Part shown: piece by piece, positions 27,724 to 36,033 of the stretch
Layout of the letters: the number at the start of each line of letters is the position of its first letter
Position numbering within the stretch: position 1 is the stretch's first letter
Assembly: GCF_900115785.1 (NCBI RefSeq)
Contig: NZ_FOYS01000002.1
Location: forward strand, 434,001 to 498,000
Direction: 5' to 3'
Length of the DNA: 64,000 nucleotides
Source: Halogeometricum limi
GTDB taxonomy: Archaea > Halobacteriota > Halobacteria > Halobacteriales > Haloferacaceae
Position numbers and translations under genes: made by a program
The notes under the pieces: model-generated
Told to the model about the DNA's origin: nothing
Seen by the model: the letters and a program-made list of their open reading frames with translations, nothing else
Databases searched by the model: none

Positions 27724-28290
27724 ATGACTTCGACAACTTCCACTGGAGTCGCGAACACGTTCGAGAGCACGCTGGCGGGCGTCACCGTCCGCGGGAAGGC
27801 CCACTCGCTGAGCGCGTGGTTCGTCCTCGCACTGCGTCTCATGATGGGTGTCGCGTTCACGTACGCCGGCGTCGCGAAGATAATCGAACCGTTCGACGCG
27901 CGGGGTTACCTCCAGTTCGCCACGGTGGCGAACGGGTCGCCCGCCGCCGACCTGTTCGTCGCGATGGCCGCGAACGACCTGTTCGTCGCGTTCGTGAACG
28001 TCGCCGTCCCGTGGGGCGAACTCGCCATCGGACTGGCGCTCATCGTCGGCGTCCTGACCCGACTCGCCGCCTTCTGGGGCGCGTTCATGATGTTCCTGTT
28101 CTACCTCGGGAACTGGGACGTGGCCCACGGCGTCATCAACGGCGACTTCGCCTACATGCTGGTGTTCCTCGCCGTCGCCGCGTTCGGCGCGGGCCGCATC
28201 CTCGGCGTGGACGCGCTCTTGGAACGCTACGAGATAGGCGGGCAGACGCTCGTCGAGAAGTACCCCCGACTGGACTACGTCCTCGGGTGA
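27724..28290 (+). CDS. DoxX-family membrane protein
   Basis: A 188-residue protein with four helices, resembling DoxX and the small subunit DoxD of thiosulfate:quinone oxidoreductase. The family segment RLMMGVAFTYAGVAKII and the second half WGELAIGLALIVGVLTRLAAFWGAFMM are clear. In haloarchaea these proteins are usually of unknown role, perhaps quinone or redox related. The start at ATG 27724 is supported by the AGGTGA site; GTG at 27715 is in frame but overlaps it. Confidence 0.85.
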   Translation: MTSTTSTGVANTFESTLAGVTVRGKAHSLSAWFVLALRLMMGVAFTYAGVAKIIEPFDARGYLQFATVANGSPAADLFVAMAANDLFVAFVNVAVPWGELAIGLALIVGVLTRLAAFWGAFMMFLFYLGNWDVAHGVINGDFAYMLVFLAVAAFGAGRILGVDALLERYEIGGQTLVEKYPRLDYVLG

Positions 28291-28307
28291 ACGCCTGCGC
28301 GTCCGCC

Positions 28308-28742
28308 TCAGACGTACTGGTCGACCAGACTCCGTAACGTCCCGTAGTCGCGGACACCGACCACCTGTTCGACCACGTCCCCGCCGCTGAAGAGGAGGAG
28401 CGTCGGGAGTCCGCGAACGCCGTGTCGCTGTGCGAGCGTCTGGTTTCGGTCGGCGTCCACCTTCGCCACCGTCGCGTCCGTCTCGGCGGCCAGTCGCTTC
28501 ACGGTGGGTTCGAGCATCTTGCACGGCCCGCACCAGTCCGCGTGGAAATCGACGAGGACCACGTCGTGCGCGGCGACGAGCGATTCGAACTCGTCGACGC
28601 CGTCGACGCGGACGGGCGTCGTCGGCGCAGGCTGGGAATCGTCTTCGCTCGCTCCTTCGCCGCGTATCTTCGCTTCGAGCGCTTCTCGCTTCCGTCGCCG
28701 AATCTCGTCGAGTTCGTCTCGGTTCGATGCGCGTTCGCTCAT
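28308..28742 (-). CDS. trxA: Thioredoxin with acidic N-terminal extension
   Basis: Thiol-disulfide oxidoreductase, 144 residues. The active site WCGPC (70-74) is in FHADWCGPCKM, followed by cis-proline RGLPTLLLF. Residues 1-40 are an extra charged extension (RDELDEIRRRKREALEAKI, then SEDDSQPAP) likely to form a helix; the thioredoxin fold begins near residue 45. No signal peptide, so cytoplasmic. The start is ATG 28742. Its stop is 17 nt from the convergent DoxX stop. Confidence 0.92.
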   Translation of the reverse strand: MSERASNRDELDEIRRRKREALEAKIRGEGASEDDSQPAPTTPVRVDGVDEFESLVAAHDVVLVDFHADWCGPCKMLEPTVKRLAAETDATVAKVDADRNQTLAQRHGVRGLPTLLLFSGGDVVEQVVGVRDYGTLRSLVDQYV

Positions 28743-28813
28743 CGGCGGTCGTTCGAGACGCGCGAAGATAACAGTTGTGTGCGGGAAAGGCACGATTCGC
28801 CGGTTCGAGACGG

Positions 28814-29107
28814 TCACTCCACGTACAGCGAGTAGGTGATGATGGCGAACCCGACGAGGGTGAGGACGGCGTCGACGAGGACGCCGACGACGAGGTTCAG
28901 ATTCAACACGACGTCGAGTGCGCCCGCCACGGTGGCACCGAGCGTCACGATGCCGAATCCGAGCGTGAGTGCGCGGAGCGACGACTCGCCGGTCTGTCGG
29001 TACGCCTTGTAGCTGAAGTAGGTGATGAGACCGCCGAGCACCAAGATTCCGGTCTGAACGACGATGAGCGCCGTCGCGAGGGCCGGTGCGGCGGAGAAGT
29101 GACTCAT
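28814..29107 (-). CDS. Small membrane protein paired with a winged-helix regulator (DUF7521-like)
   Basis: 97 residues with three helices (ALIVVQTGILVLGGLITYFSY, LGFGIVTLGATVAGALDVVL, VVGVLVDAVLTLVGFAIITYSLY) and a short loop KAYRQTGESSLRAL. It looks like the haloarchaeal DUF7521 family, commonly encoded next to an HTH regulator. It starts inside the regulator stop (ATGA), so the two are co-translated. A membrane-signal partner for the regulator is possible but not shown. Confidence 0.7.
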   Translation of the reverse strand: MSHFSAAPALATALIVVQTGILVLGGLITYFSYKAYRQTGESSLRALTLGFGIVTLGATVAGALDVVLNLNLVVGVLVDAVLTLVGFAIITYSLYVE

Positions 29108-29481
29108 TTCGTCTCCCTCCGGACAGCCGACCAGATGTCGGCGAGTTGCTCTTCGGGCGACAGGTCGCTTCCGACGACGTCGACGGCGAGTCGCCTGTCG
29201 TCGGAGAGTTCGATGCGAACCTCGTCGAACGTCACCTCGTACGTCGTCGTGTGGTGTCCGTCGGTGCGTATCTCCGTCCCTTCGGCGAGGAGTTCCGCGT
29301 CGGTCAAGAGGTCTAACTTGCGGTACGTCGTCGAGAGAGGGATGTCACACGCCTCGGAGAGTTCACTTGCCGTCATGGGTTCTGCTAGCGCTCTGATGAT
29401 GGCCCGGGCGTCCGCGTCGTCCAACGCGTCGAGGACGGACAGGAGCGCCGCCGACTCCTCGGCGGACCGGTCGCGTGCCAT
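29104..29481 (-). CDS. Winged helix-turn-helix transcriptional regulator
   Basis: A 125-residue protein with an ArsR-like winged helix near residues 10-75 (ADARAIIRALAEPMTASEL, SEACDIPLSTTYRKLDLLTD, recognition helix) and a beta hairpin TDGHHTTTYEVTFDEVRIEL. Likely binds DNA as a dimer; the target is unknown but the neighbouring membrane protein is co-transcribed. The start at ATG 29481 is supported by a TATA-like element 27 nt upstream; GTG at 29490 is in frame but lies in the expected promoter spacer. Confidence 0.85.
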   Translation of the reverse strand: MARDRSAEESAALLSVLDALDDADARAIIRALAEPMTASELSEACDIPLSTTYRKLDLLTDAELLAEGTEIRTDGHHTTTYEVTFDEVRIELSDDRRLAVDVVGSDLSPEEQLADIWSAVRRETK

Positions 29482-29504
29482 TACGCTCACTCCAAAGCGA
29501 GAGG

Positions 29505-29513
29505 CAATAATCT
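29505..29513 (-). promoter_or_regulatory. Candidate TATA box of the wHTH-DUF7521 pair
   Basis: Minus-strand GATTATTG, centred about 27 nt before the ATG at 29481. Confidence 0.4.
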
Positions 29514-29560
29514 TCGTGGATGTCGCGGCGCGTTCGGGAGGCGATTAACCCGTCCGTCGG

Positions 29561-30874
29561 TCACTCGTACGCCCCCTCCTTCCGTAGCCGTCCCGCCTCC
29601 GAAAGCACCGCGGGCGTCCGACAGACGCCGTCCGCACCGGTCGCCTGCGGAACGGCGCAGTTGTTGCAGTTCTCGCAGACGACGCGCGCGTCTTCGGACG
29701 CGCCGCCCGAATCGTCGCCGTCACCGGACAGCAGTCGCGCGGGGAGTCGCGGTTCGGCGTAGAACGGGCGTCCGAGTCCGACGGCGTCGCAGTCGGCGGC
29801 GAGCAGTCGCTCCATCTCCCCGCGTCCGCGGATACCGCCCTCGCACAGCACGGGGACGTCCACGAGGCGACGGACGCGCCGGCAGAGGTCGGCGTTCCAC
29901 GCCGGGTCGAACGCGTAGCACTTCGACTCCACCCAGTTGCCGAGAGCGACGAGACGGGCGCGGAGTCTGCCGCCGAACGCCTCCGCGTAGCCCTCCCGAT
30001 ACCGGTCGTCGCGCCACGCTCGCGCCGGATAGCGGCCCTTCACGATGCTGGCGTCCCAGAAGACGGAACCGTTGACGGGGACGACGGCGTCGTAGCCGTA
30101 TTCGACGAGACGCGTACAGATTCCCACCGCGTCGTGGGCGGAGAGTCGCCGCCGAATAACCGGGGGCGCGGCCGTCTCCGCGGGTACTTTCGTCATCACG
30201 GGCACGTCGCCGGCGCGCGAGCGTATCTCGTCGTGGACGACTTCGAGGAAGCGGACGCCGTCGACGAACTCGTCGTCCCGCCGGTTGTAGAACGGCGAGA
30301 GGAACTGGTGAATCAGACCCATGTTGGCTCCGGCGAGGTGAATCACGTCGTATCCGGCGTCGGCGCAGTACTTCGCCGACCGGCCGAAGTCCGCGGCGAG
30401 TTCGTACACCTCGTCGGTGGAGAGGACGTGCGCGTCGTAGTCGAGAAAGCCCGTCGCGGCCATCGCGCGCAGGAGTCTCGGAGGCCGAGAGACGGCGAGT
30501 TGCCGGAGGTCCGGGTTCGCCTCGCGATACCCGGCGTGCCACGTCTCCATGCTCCGCAGACCCCCGTGTTCGAGTTGGACGGCGATGCGGCCGCCGTGGT
30601 CGTGAATCGCCTCGGTGAGCGTCGACAACTCGGAGACGAAGCGTCGGTCGTGGACGCGGGTCATCCCCGGGGCGGCGCACCCGCCCTCGCCGCGGACGAT
30701 AGTCGCACCCTGACAGACGAGTCCCGCGCCCGCCGCCGCGGCCGGTTCCAACTCGGCGACGAGTCTGTCCACCGCGTCGGGGCCGTTCCCCGCGCACTCT
30801 AAGAGCGGTGCCCGGTAGAGTCGGTTGGGCACCGTCACGTCGCCGATTCGGAACGGAGAGTCGAGCCGAGCCAT
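29561..30874 (-). CDS. Old Yellow Enzyme-family NADH:flavin oxidoreductase
   Basis: An FMN enzyme of 437 residues with a TIM-barrel core. It begins MARLDSPFRIGDVTVPNRLY, the usual OYE opening, has QLEHGGLRS, HLAGANMGLIHQFLSPFYNRR (substrate and FMN loop), and CEGGIRGRGEMERLL with GLGRPFYAEP at the phosphate site. The C-terminus carries CENCNNC then a fourth Cys 15 residues later, resembling the [4Fe-4S] motif of 2,4-dienoyl-CoA reductases, but no second flavin domain follows. Substrate unknown. It diverges from the AstE-like gene across 102 nt. Confidence 0.88.
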   Translation of the reverse strand: MARLDSPFRIGDVTVPNRLYRAPLLECAGNGPDAVDRLVAELEPAAAAGAGLVCQGATIVRGEGGCAAPGMTRVHDRRFVSELSTLTEAIHDHGGRIAVQLEHGGLRSMETWHAGYREANPDLRQLAVSRPPRLLRAMAATGFLDYDAHVLSTDEVYELAADFGRSAKYCADAGYDVIHLAGANMGLIHQFLSPFYNRRDDEFVDGVRFLEVVHDEIRSRAGDVPVMTKVPAETAAPPVIRRRLSAHDAVGICTRLVEYGYDAVVPVNGSVFWDASIVKGRYPARAWRDDRYREGYAEAFGGRLRARLVALGNWVESKCYAFDPAWNADLCRRVRRLVDVPVLCEGGIRGRGEMERLLAADCDAVGLGRPFYAEPRLPARLLSGDGDDSGGASEDARVVCENCNNCAVPQATGADGVCRTPAVLSEAGRLRKEGAYE

Positions 30875-30976
30875 GTCCGTGCCTCGGCGGGAGCGACCAA
30901 AGAGCCGACGAACTGACGAAACGAGGACAGGTCCGAGCGTGTGAAGATTCATCACCTGCCGCGACGACGAGGCGCT

Positions 30977-32008
30977 ATGAGCGACCCCAAACCGTTCCGG
31001 TACGAGGCCGAGGTGCCGCCGGGACAGAAGCGACACCTCCGGTACGAGATAAGCGAGACGTACCTCGGCGACCCCGTCGAGATTCCGGTGACGGTCATCA
31101 ACGGCGAACACGGCGGGCCGACGGTGTTCATGACCGCCGCCCTCCACGGCGACGAACTCAACGGCGTGAAGGTGTTGCAGGAGGTGGCCGCCCGCTACGA
31201 CCCGACGCGGATTCACGGCACCGTCGTCTGTATTCACGTCGCGAACGTCCCCGGCTACCTCGCCCAGCAGCGCTACATCCCCATCTACGACTTGGACCTG
31301 AACCGGTCGTTCCCGGGTCGGAACTCCTCGAACACGGCCGAGCGGATGGCGAATCAGATATACGAGCGGTTCATCCGCCCCTGCGACATCGGCCTCGACT
31401 TCCACACCTCCACGCGCAACCGAACCACGATGTACCACGTGCGCGCGGACATGTCGAGGCCGGACGTCGCCCGCCTCGCCCGGTCGTACGGGTCGAACCT
31501 CATCCTCTCCGGCGAGGCCGACGCGGGGTCTCTCCGAACCGTCGCGACGAACGACGGGACGCCCACTATCACCGTCGAGATGGGCCGCGCGCACCGCTTC
31601 CAACTCCCGCTCATCGAGCGCGCGATGGAGGGCGTCGACAGCGTCCTCGCGGAGTACGGTCTCCTGCCGAACCGGCCGGTGGCGTGGCCGGGTTGGACGC
31701 GAATCGTGGAGAACGCCTCGGACAAGGCGTGGATTCGAGCCGACACCGGCGGCCTCGTGGAGATGCAGTACGACGGCGTCCCACTCGTCTACGAGGGCGA
31801 CACCATCTGCACCATCTCGAACCACTTCAAGACCAGAGAGAAACGCGTCGCCGCACCCTTCACGGGCCTCATCATCGGCGTGCTGCAGAACCCCGTCGCC
31901 GCGCCCGGACACCCGCTCTGTCACCTCGTGAGCGTGGACGAGAAGACGCTCAGAGAGATAGAGCGAGAGATTGAGGCAGGGGAGTTTTCCGAACGACCGT
32001 GGTCCTGA
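30977..32008 (+). CDS. Succinylglutamate desuccinylase/aspartoacylase-family zinc deacylase
   Basis: A 343-residue M14-like enzyme that hydrolyses N-acyl groups. Zinc ligands are visible: His57 and Glu60 in ALHGDELNG and His143 in GLDFHTST. DLDLNRSFPG (105-114) is the substrate arginine/asparagine motif, and TITVEMGRA holds the catalytic Glu. The C-terminal 80 residues form a beta-barrel-like domain. Substrate cannot be predicted from sequence alone. The start is ATG 30977; an upstream ATG at 30941 gives a poorly conserved extension. Confidence 0.88.
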   Translation: MSDPKPFRYEAEVPPGQKRHLRYEISETYLGDPVEIPVTVINGEHGGPTVFMTAALHGDELNGVKVLQEVAARYDPTRIHGTVVCIHVANVPGYLAQQRYIPIYDLDLNRSFPGRNSSNTAERMANQIYERFIRPCDIGLDFHTSTRNRTTMYHVRADMSRPDVARLARSYGSNLILSGEADAGSLRTVATNDGTPTITVEMGRAHRFQLPLIERAMEGVDSVLAEYGLLPNRPVAWPGWTRIVENASDKAWIRADTGGLVEMQYDGVPLVYEGDTICTISNHFKTREKRVAAPFTGLIIGVLQNPVAAPGHPLCHLVSVDEKTLREIEREIEAGEFSERPWS

Positions 32009-32038
32009 AGTCCGTCCCGTCGGAGTGAACCGTCTCGC

Positions 32039-32251
32039 TTAGGTCTCGTCACCGTCGCTGACCTGTTCGTGCGTGTGATGGTAGAAGCGGACGTGCGCCC
32101 GGCCGTCGAGCGTCACGGGGTCGAAACACACCCTGCGGTACATCTCGTTGTCGAGGAGGTTGACCATCAGTCCGGCGTCGTGTTCGGAGATGGAGTCGTA
32201 ATCGACGCCGCACACCGGGCACGCGGCGGGGGCGTCGTCTGGCACGCGCAT
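32039..32251 (-). CDS. Small CPxCG zinc-binding protein
   Basis: A 70-residue protein starting with an acidic leader then CPVCG (11-15), a further Cys at 42 (RRVCFDP) and a His-rich FYHHTHEQ near residues 57-63. The CPxCG microproteins of haloarchaea bind zinc with two such knuckles; only one is present here, so another ligand set is implied. Role unknown. The ATG at 32251 is chosen because the upstream frame is low-complexity arginine. It lies 35 nt downstream of the macro-domain gene on the same strand. Confidence 0.65.
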   Translation of the reverse strand: MRVPDDAPAACPVCGVDYDSISEHDAGLMVNLLDNEMYRRVCFDPVTLDGRAHVRFYHHTHEQVSDGDET

Positions 32252-32286
32252 CGACCGAACTGTAGGACCGGAGACGAAAAAGTCGT

Positions 32287-32808
32287 TCAGTCGCCGCCGG
32301 TCCTGTCGCGAACCTCGTTCGCGACGCGCTCGACCGTCTCGAACTCCGCCTCGTCGTAGGCGACGAACCGGACGTCCGAGAGCGACTCGGGCCGGTAGGC
32401 GTCGATGGTCTCGCAGACGATGCGCGCGCCGTCTTCGAGCGGGAACCCGGCGACGCCGCACCCGAGTGCCGGAATCACGAGCGACTCACACCCGAGCTCG
32501 TCGGCGCGTTCGAGACTGTGTCGCGTGGCGTCGCGGATGCTCTCTGCGGTCGCCTCTGCGTCGCCGTAGTGCGGCATCGCGGCGGCGTGAATCACCCAGT
32601 CGGCGTCGAGTTCGAACGCTTCCGTCACCGCCACCGACCCGAGGTCTATCGGCCCCTGTCCCGCCGCCGCCTCGTTCAGTTCGGGACCGCCCCGACGCCT
32701 GAGGGCACCGGCGACGCCCGACCCCATCCGGAGACTCGTGCGGGCGGCGTTCACGAGGACGTCGGCGGACTGCTGTGCAATGTCACCGTGGACCACGCGA
32801 AACTCCAT
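32287..32808 (-). CDS. Macro-domain ADP-ribose-binding protein
   Basis: A 173-residue stand-alone macro domain. It has VVHGDIAQQSADVLVNAA (phosphate and adenine site), MGSGVAGALRRRGG (the glycine loop), and LVIPALGCGVAGFPLE. Such proteins bind or hydrolyse ADP-ribose, O-acetyl-ADP-ribose or ADP-ribosylated targets. Asn20 of the VLVNAA segment and the GVAG loops are intact, so hydrolase activity is plausible. Likely cytoplasmic and possibly co-transcribed with the zinc microprotein. Confidence 0.92.
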   Translation of the reverse strand: MEFRVVHGDIAQQSADVLVNAARTSLRMGSGVAGALRRRGGPELNEAAAGQGPIDLGSVAVTEAFELDADWVIHAAAMPHYGDAEATAESIRDATRHSLERADELGCESLVIPALGCGVAGFPLEDGARIVCETIDAYRPESLSDVRFVAYDEAEFETVERVANEVRDRTGGD

Positions 32809-32851
32809 GGGTCACGTTCGTCTCCGAGGCGGAAAAGAACGGGTCTGAAAG

Positions 32852-35017
32852 CTACCGGTCGTCCGCCTCGCCGTCAGTCTCTCTCGCCGGGTCGTGTCGC
32901 TCGTACCACGCCGTAATCTCGTCGAGGCGGTGAATCGCTCGCTCGGGAGCGCCGATGTTGTGGTGTTCGTCCGGGTAGAGAACGAACCGCGCGTCCACGC
33001 CCTCGCTCTTGGCGCTCACGTACAACTGCTCGGACTGCGACGGCGGACAGCGCCAGTCCTCGCCGCCGGCCACGACGAGCAACGGGGTTCGGAGCGCCCC
33101 GACGTCACGAATCGCCGACGACGCGTCGTACGCTTCGGGGTTCTCCCACGGGACGCCGTACTCGTTCTCGGCCCAGACGTGGCTGTCGTCCGTCCCGTAC
33201 GCCGACCGGAGGTCGTACAGGCCGTGTTCGGGCGCGGCGGCGGCGAACAGGTCGGGTTCTCGCGTGACGAGAAACCCCTGCGCGATGCCGCCGTACGAGA
33301 ATCCGTGGCCGAAGACGCGGTCCTCGTCGGCCCACCCGCGGGCGACGAGTTCGCGCGCGCCGGCCGCGATGTCGTCCACCTCGACGGTGCCCCACCGACC
33401 GCGGAGGGCCTCGGAGAAGTCGCGTCCGTACGACGACCCGCCGCGGTAGTTCGGACGGAAGACGAGGTAGCCCCGCGAGGTGAACACCGCGTGGTCGAAG
33501 CGGAACTCGGGTTCGTCGTAGGAGACGGGGCCGCCGTGGATGGCGACGACGACTGGAAGCGACCCCTCGCCGTCCGTATCCGAATCCGCATCCGCGTCCG
33601 TTCCCTCGAAGTCGAACGACGGGGGCGCGTAGACGACGCCGTCCACGTCGACGCCGTCGCTGTCGTACGTGACGCGACGGACCTGCGGCATCTCGTACCG
33701 GTCTCTGAACTCGGCGTTCACGTCGGTCAGGCGCGTGAGTTCGGCGTCCGGGTCGGAATCGGTGTGCGACCCCGAGTCGTCGAGCGAGCCGAGTTCGAGA
33801 GCGTAGAGGTCCGCGCCCTCGCTCGGGTGCGAGAGGTGGACGACGGCGGTGTCCTCGGCCACGTCGAGCATCGTGCAGGCTCTCTTCTCTCCTTGCGCCT
33901 CGAACACGCGTTCGGGGTCGTCCTCGCCCGCGAGGAAGCGGACGGGGCGCGTCTTCCCATCGTCGCCGACCAGCGCGTAGAGCGTGTCGCCGTCGACCCA
34001 CACCGGTTCCGCGCCGCGGGCCAGCGTCCGGTCTAAGGACGCGGACGCACTCTCGTACGCGTCTCCGTCGGCGTCCACGCTGGTGACGTGCAGTTGCGTC
34101 GGGATGCACCAGTTCTCGGGGTCGCCGCCCGCGAACGCCAGTCTGTCGCCGTCGGGCGACCACCGCGGCGCGGACGCGCCGAGTTCGCCGTCGGTGTGTC
34201 GGCGTTTGTCGGTGCCGTCCGGTCGGACGGAGTACACGTCTCGCGCAATCGTCGCGTCCGCGTCCTCGCCTTCGTACGCCGTGTAGGCGATTCGGCCCGA
34301 CGGGCCCCATCGGGGGTCCATCCCCGCGAGAGCGTGGAACGCGCCGCCGCCCCGGGCGTCGTCGAGTCGGTCCGATTCGCCCGTTTCGGCGTCCACGACG
34401 AACAGATACGTCGTCACCGTGTCCAGATAGCCCTTGCCGTCGAGTTTGTGCTGGAAGCGTTCGGTCTCGACGGGGCCGCCGTCGCGCCTGTCGTCGAGGT
34501 ACGCCCGTTCGTCCTCGGTCGGGTCGCGCGCGGCGACGACCATCCGGTCTCCGTCGGGCGACCAGTCGAACTCGTCCGCTCCCTCCTCGAACGCCGTCAC
34601 CTGCCGGGCGTCGCCGCCGCGTGCGAGGTCGAACAGCCACACCTGCGACTTCGGTTCGGCGTCGGCGTCGGTGTCTGCCCCGCCGGCGTCGGTATTTGCC
34701 TCGTCGTCCGCGTCGCCGTCGGCGGGTTCGGCGTCGTCGCGGCCGACTCGTCGTTCGAAGTCCTCTTCGCGGGCCGCGAGGAAGGCGAGTCGGTCGCCGC
34801 CGGGACTCCACGTCGGACTCGACGCCGACGAGACGCGCGTGAGCCGGTGGGGCTCCCGACTGCCGTCGGCCGGGAGGACGAACAGCGAAGCGAGTCGCTC
34901 GTCTTCGTCGGGGTCGGACTCGGCGGCGACGAACGCCACGCGGTCGCCAGACGGAGAGAGCGCGACGTCGGATATCGTCGTGAGGTCGGAGAAGGCCTCG
35001 GTGGGGACGGGTTGCAT
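32852..35017 (-). CDS. S9-family (prolyl oligopeptidase-like) serine peptidase
   Basis: A 721-residue dipeptidyl or acyl-aminoacyl peptidase. The N-terminal two thirds form a beta-propeller of TolB-like repeats (SPSGDRVAFVA, WSPDGDRMVVAA, WSPDGDRLAFAGG). The C-terminal alpha/beta-hydrolase domain has the nucleophile Ser574 in GHGFSYGG, Asp654 in AGGEDWR, and His686 in YPDEHHN. The long acidic insert of Asp/Ala repeats near residue 100 is a halophile trait. The ATG at 35017 is set by a TATA-like element about 30 nt upstream; the longer open frame to 36193 is antisense to other genes. Confidence 0.92.
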   Translation of the reverse strand: MQPVPTEAFSDLTTISDVALSPSGDRVAFVAAESDPDEDERLASLFVLPADGSREPHRLTRVSSASSPTWSPGGDRLAFLAAREEDFERRVGRDDAEPADGDADDEANTDAGGADTDADAEPKSQVWLFDLARGGDARQVTAFEEGADEFDWSPDGDRMVVAARDPTEDERAYLDDRRDGGPVETERFQHKLDGKGYLDTVTTYLFVVDAETGESDRLDDARGGGAFHALAGMDPRWGPSGRIAYTAYEGEDADATIARDVYSVRPDGTDKRRHTDGELGASAPRWSPDGDRLAFAGGDPENWCIPTQLHVTSVDADGDAYESASASLDRTLARGAEPVWVDGDTLYALVGDDGKTRPVRFLAGEDDPERVFEAQGEKRACTMLDVAEDTAVVHLSHPSEGADLYALELGSLDDSGSHTDSDPDAELTRLTDVNAEFRDRYEMPQVRRVTYDSDGVDVDGVVYAPPSFDFEGTDADADSDTDGEGSLPVVVAIHGGPVSYDEPEFRFDHAVFTSRGYLVFRPNYRGGSSYGRDFSEALRGRWGTVEVDDIAAGARELVARGWADEDRVFGHGFSYGGIAQGFLVTREPDLFAAAAPEHGLYDLRSAYGTDDSHVWAENEYGVPWENPEAYDASSAIRDVGALRTPLLVVAGGEDWRCPPSQSEQLYVSAKSEGVDARFVLYPDEHHNIGAPERAIHRLDEITAWYERHDPARETDGEADDR

Positions 35018-35043
35018 ACGACGTGAACTGTCGCCTACGCGAC

Positions 35044-35050
35044 GAAATAC
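35044..35050 (-). promoter_or_regulatory. Candidate TATA box of the S9 peptidase
   Basis: Minus-strand GTATTTC centred about 30 nt before the ATG at 35017. Confidence 0.35.
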
Positions 35051-35113
35051 GTTGGGCAAGCGGAAGACCCGCGCGACCGAACGATTCTTTCCCGCAGACC
35101 GCGGAGACTGGGT

Positions 35114-35965
35114 ATGAGCGACACCTCCACCGCGGAATCTGACGACGCCGACGACGCCGACGATAGCGGCGGCGCCACCGACGCCGATTTGCGGGCGCTG
35201 GCAGACGTCGCGACTCGCGCCGTCCACGCGGGCGGCGACTACCTCGAAGACGCCTTCCGCGACGGTCCGGTCGAGGGCGAGTACGGCACCGACGACGTGA
35301 AAGCCGCCGCCGACAGGGCCGCCGAAGAACGCGTCCTCTCGGTCCTCAGAGACGCCTATCCGGACCACGCCGTCCACGGCGAGGAGTCCGGGCGAGACGG
35401 CGACCACCGCTACGAGTGGGTGGTAGACCCCCTCGACGGCACGAACAACTTCGCCGCCGGTCTCCCATCGTTCGCCACCGCGGTCTGCGCCCTCCGCGAC
35501 GGCGACCCGGTCGTCTCCGCCGTCTACGAACCCCTCCCGAACTCCACGTACGTCGCCCGCCGCGGCGGCGGGGCGACGGTGGACGGCGAACCGCTTTCGG
35601 CCGGGAGCGACGTCCCCATCGAACACGGAACCGTCTCGTTCGTCGTCGGTCTCCCGGCGGTCCGCGACCCGGAACTCGCGGCGGCGGCCGACCGAATCGA
35701 GTCGGCGCTCGAATCCAGGTGCAAGCGCGTCGTCACGACGTGGTCGCCGTGCGTCGACTGGGGACTCCTCGCTCGCGGCGGCCTCGAAGGGATGGTCTGC
35801 TTTCACCCCGACGTGTACGAACAGTACGCGGGCGAACTCCTCGCCGCGGAGAGCGGCGTCGTCTCCGCGGGGTCGGGGATGGACGGCGACGGCCTGTACG
35901 TCGGCGCGGGCGACGCGGAGACGGCGCGGACGCTCGCGGACGTCGCCGAGTCCGTCCTCGACTGA
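35114..35965 (+). CDS. Inositol-monophosphatase family phosphatase
   Basis: A 283-residue Mg-dependent sugar phosphatase. Metal ligands are the Glu pair in HGEESG (about 90-91) and DPLDGTNNF (105-113); the third motif is WSPCVDWGLLARGGLEG. In archaea this family includes inositol-1-phosphatase and fructose-1,6-bisphosphatase, which cannot be separated here. Residues 1-24 are a very acidic tail of Asp/Ala/Ser. It diverges from the S9 peptidase. Confidence 0.9.
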   Translation: MSDTSTAESDDADDADDSGGATDADLRALADVATRAVHAGGDYLEDAFRDGPVEGEYGTDDVKAAADRAAEERVLSVLRDAYPDHAVHGEESGRDGDHRYEWVVDPLDGTNNFAAGLPSFATAVCALRDGDPVVSAVYEPLPNSTYVARRGGGATVDGEPLSAGSDVPIEHGTVSFVVGLPAVRDPELAAAADRIESALESRCKRVVTTWSPCVDWGLLARGGLEGMVCFHPDVYEQYAGELLAAESGVVSAGSGMDGDGLYVGAGDAETARTLADVAESVLD

Positions 35966-36033
35966 CGCACGCTGGAAACCGCGGGACGCGACCGGCGGAA
36001 AGGCGCAAGTACGTCCGGTCCCGAGTTTCGGAC

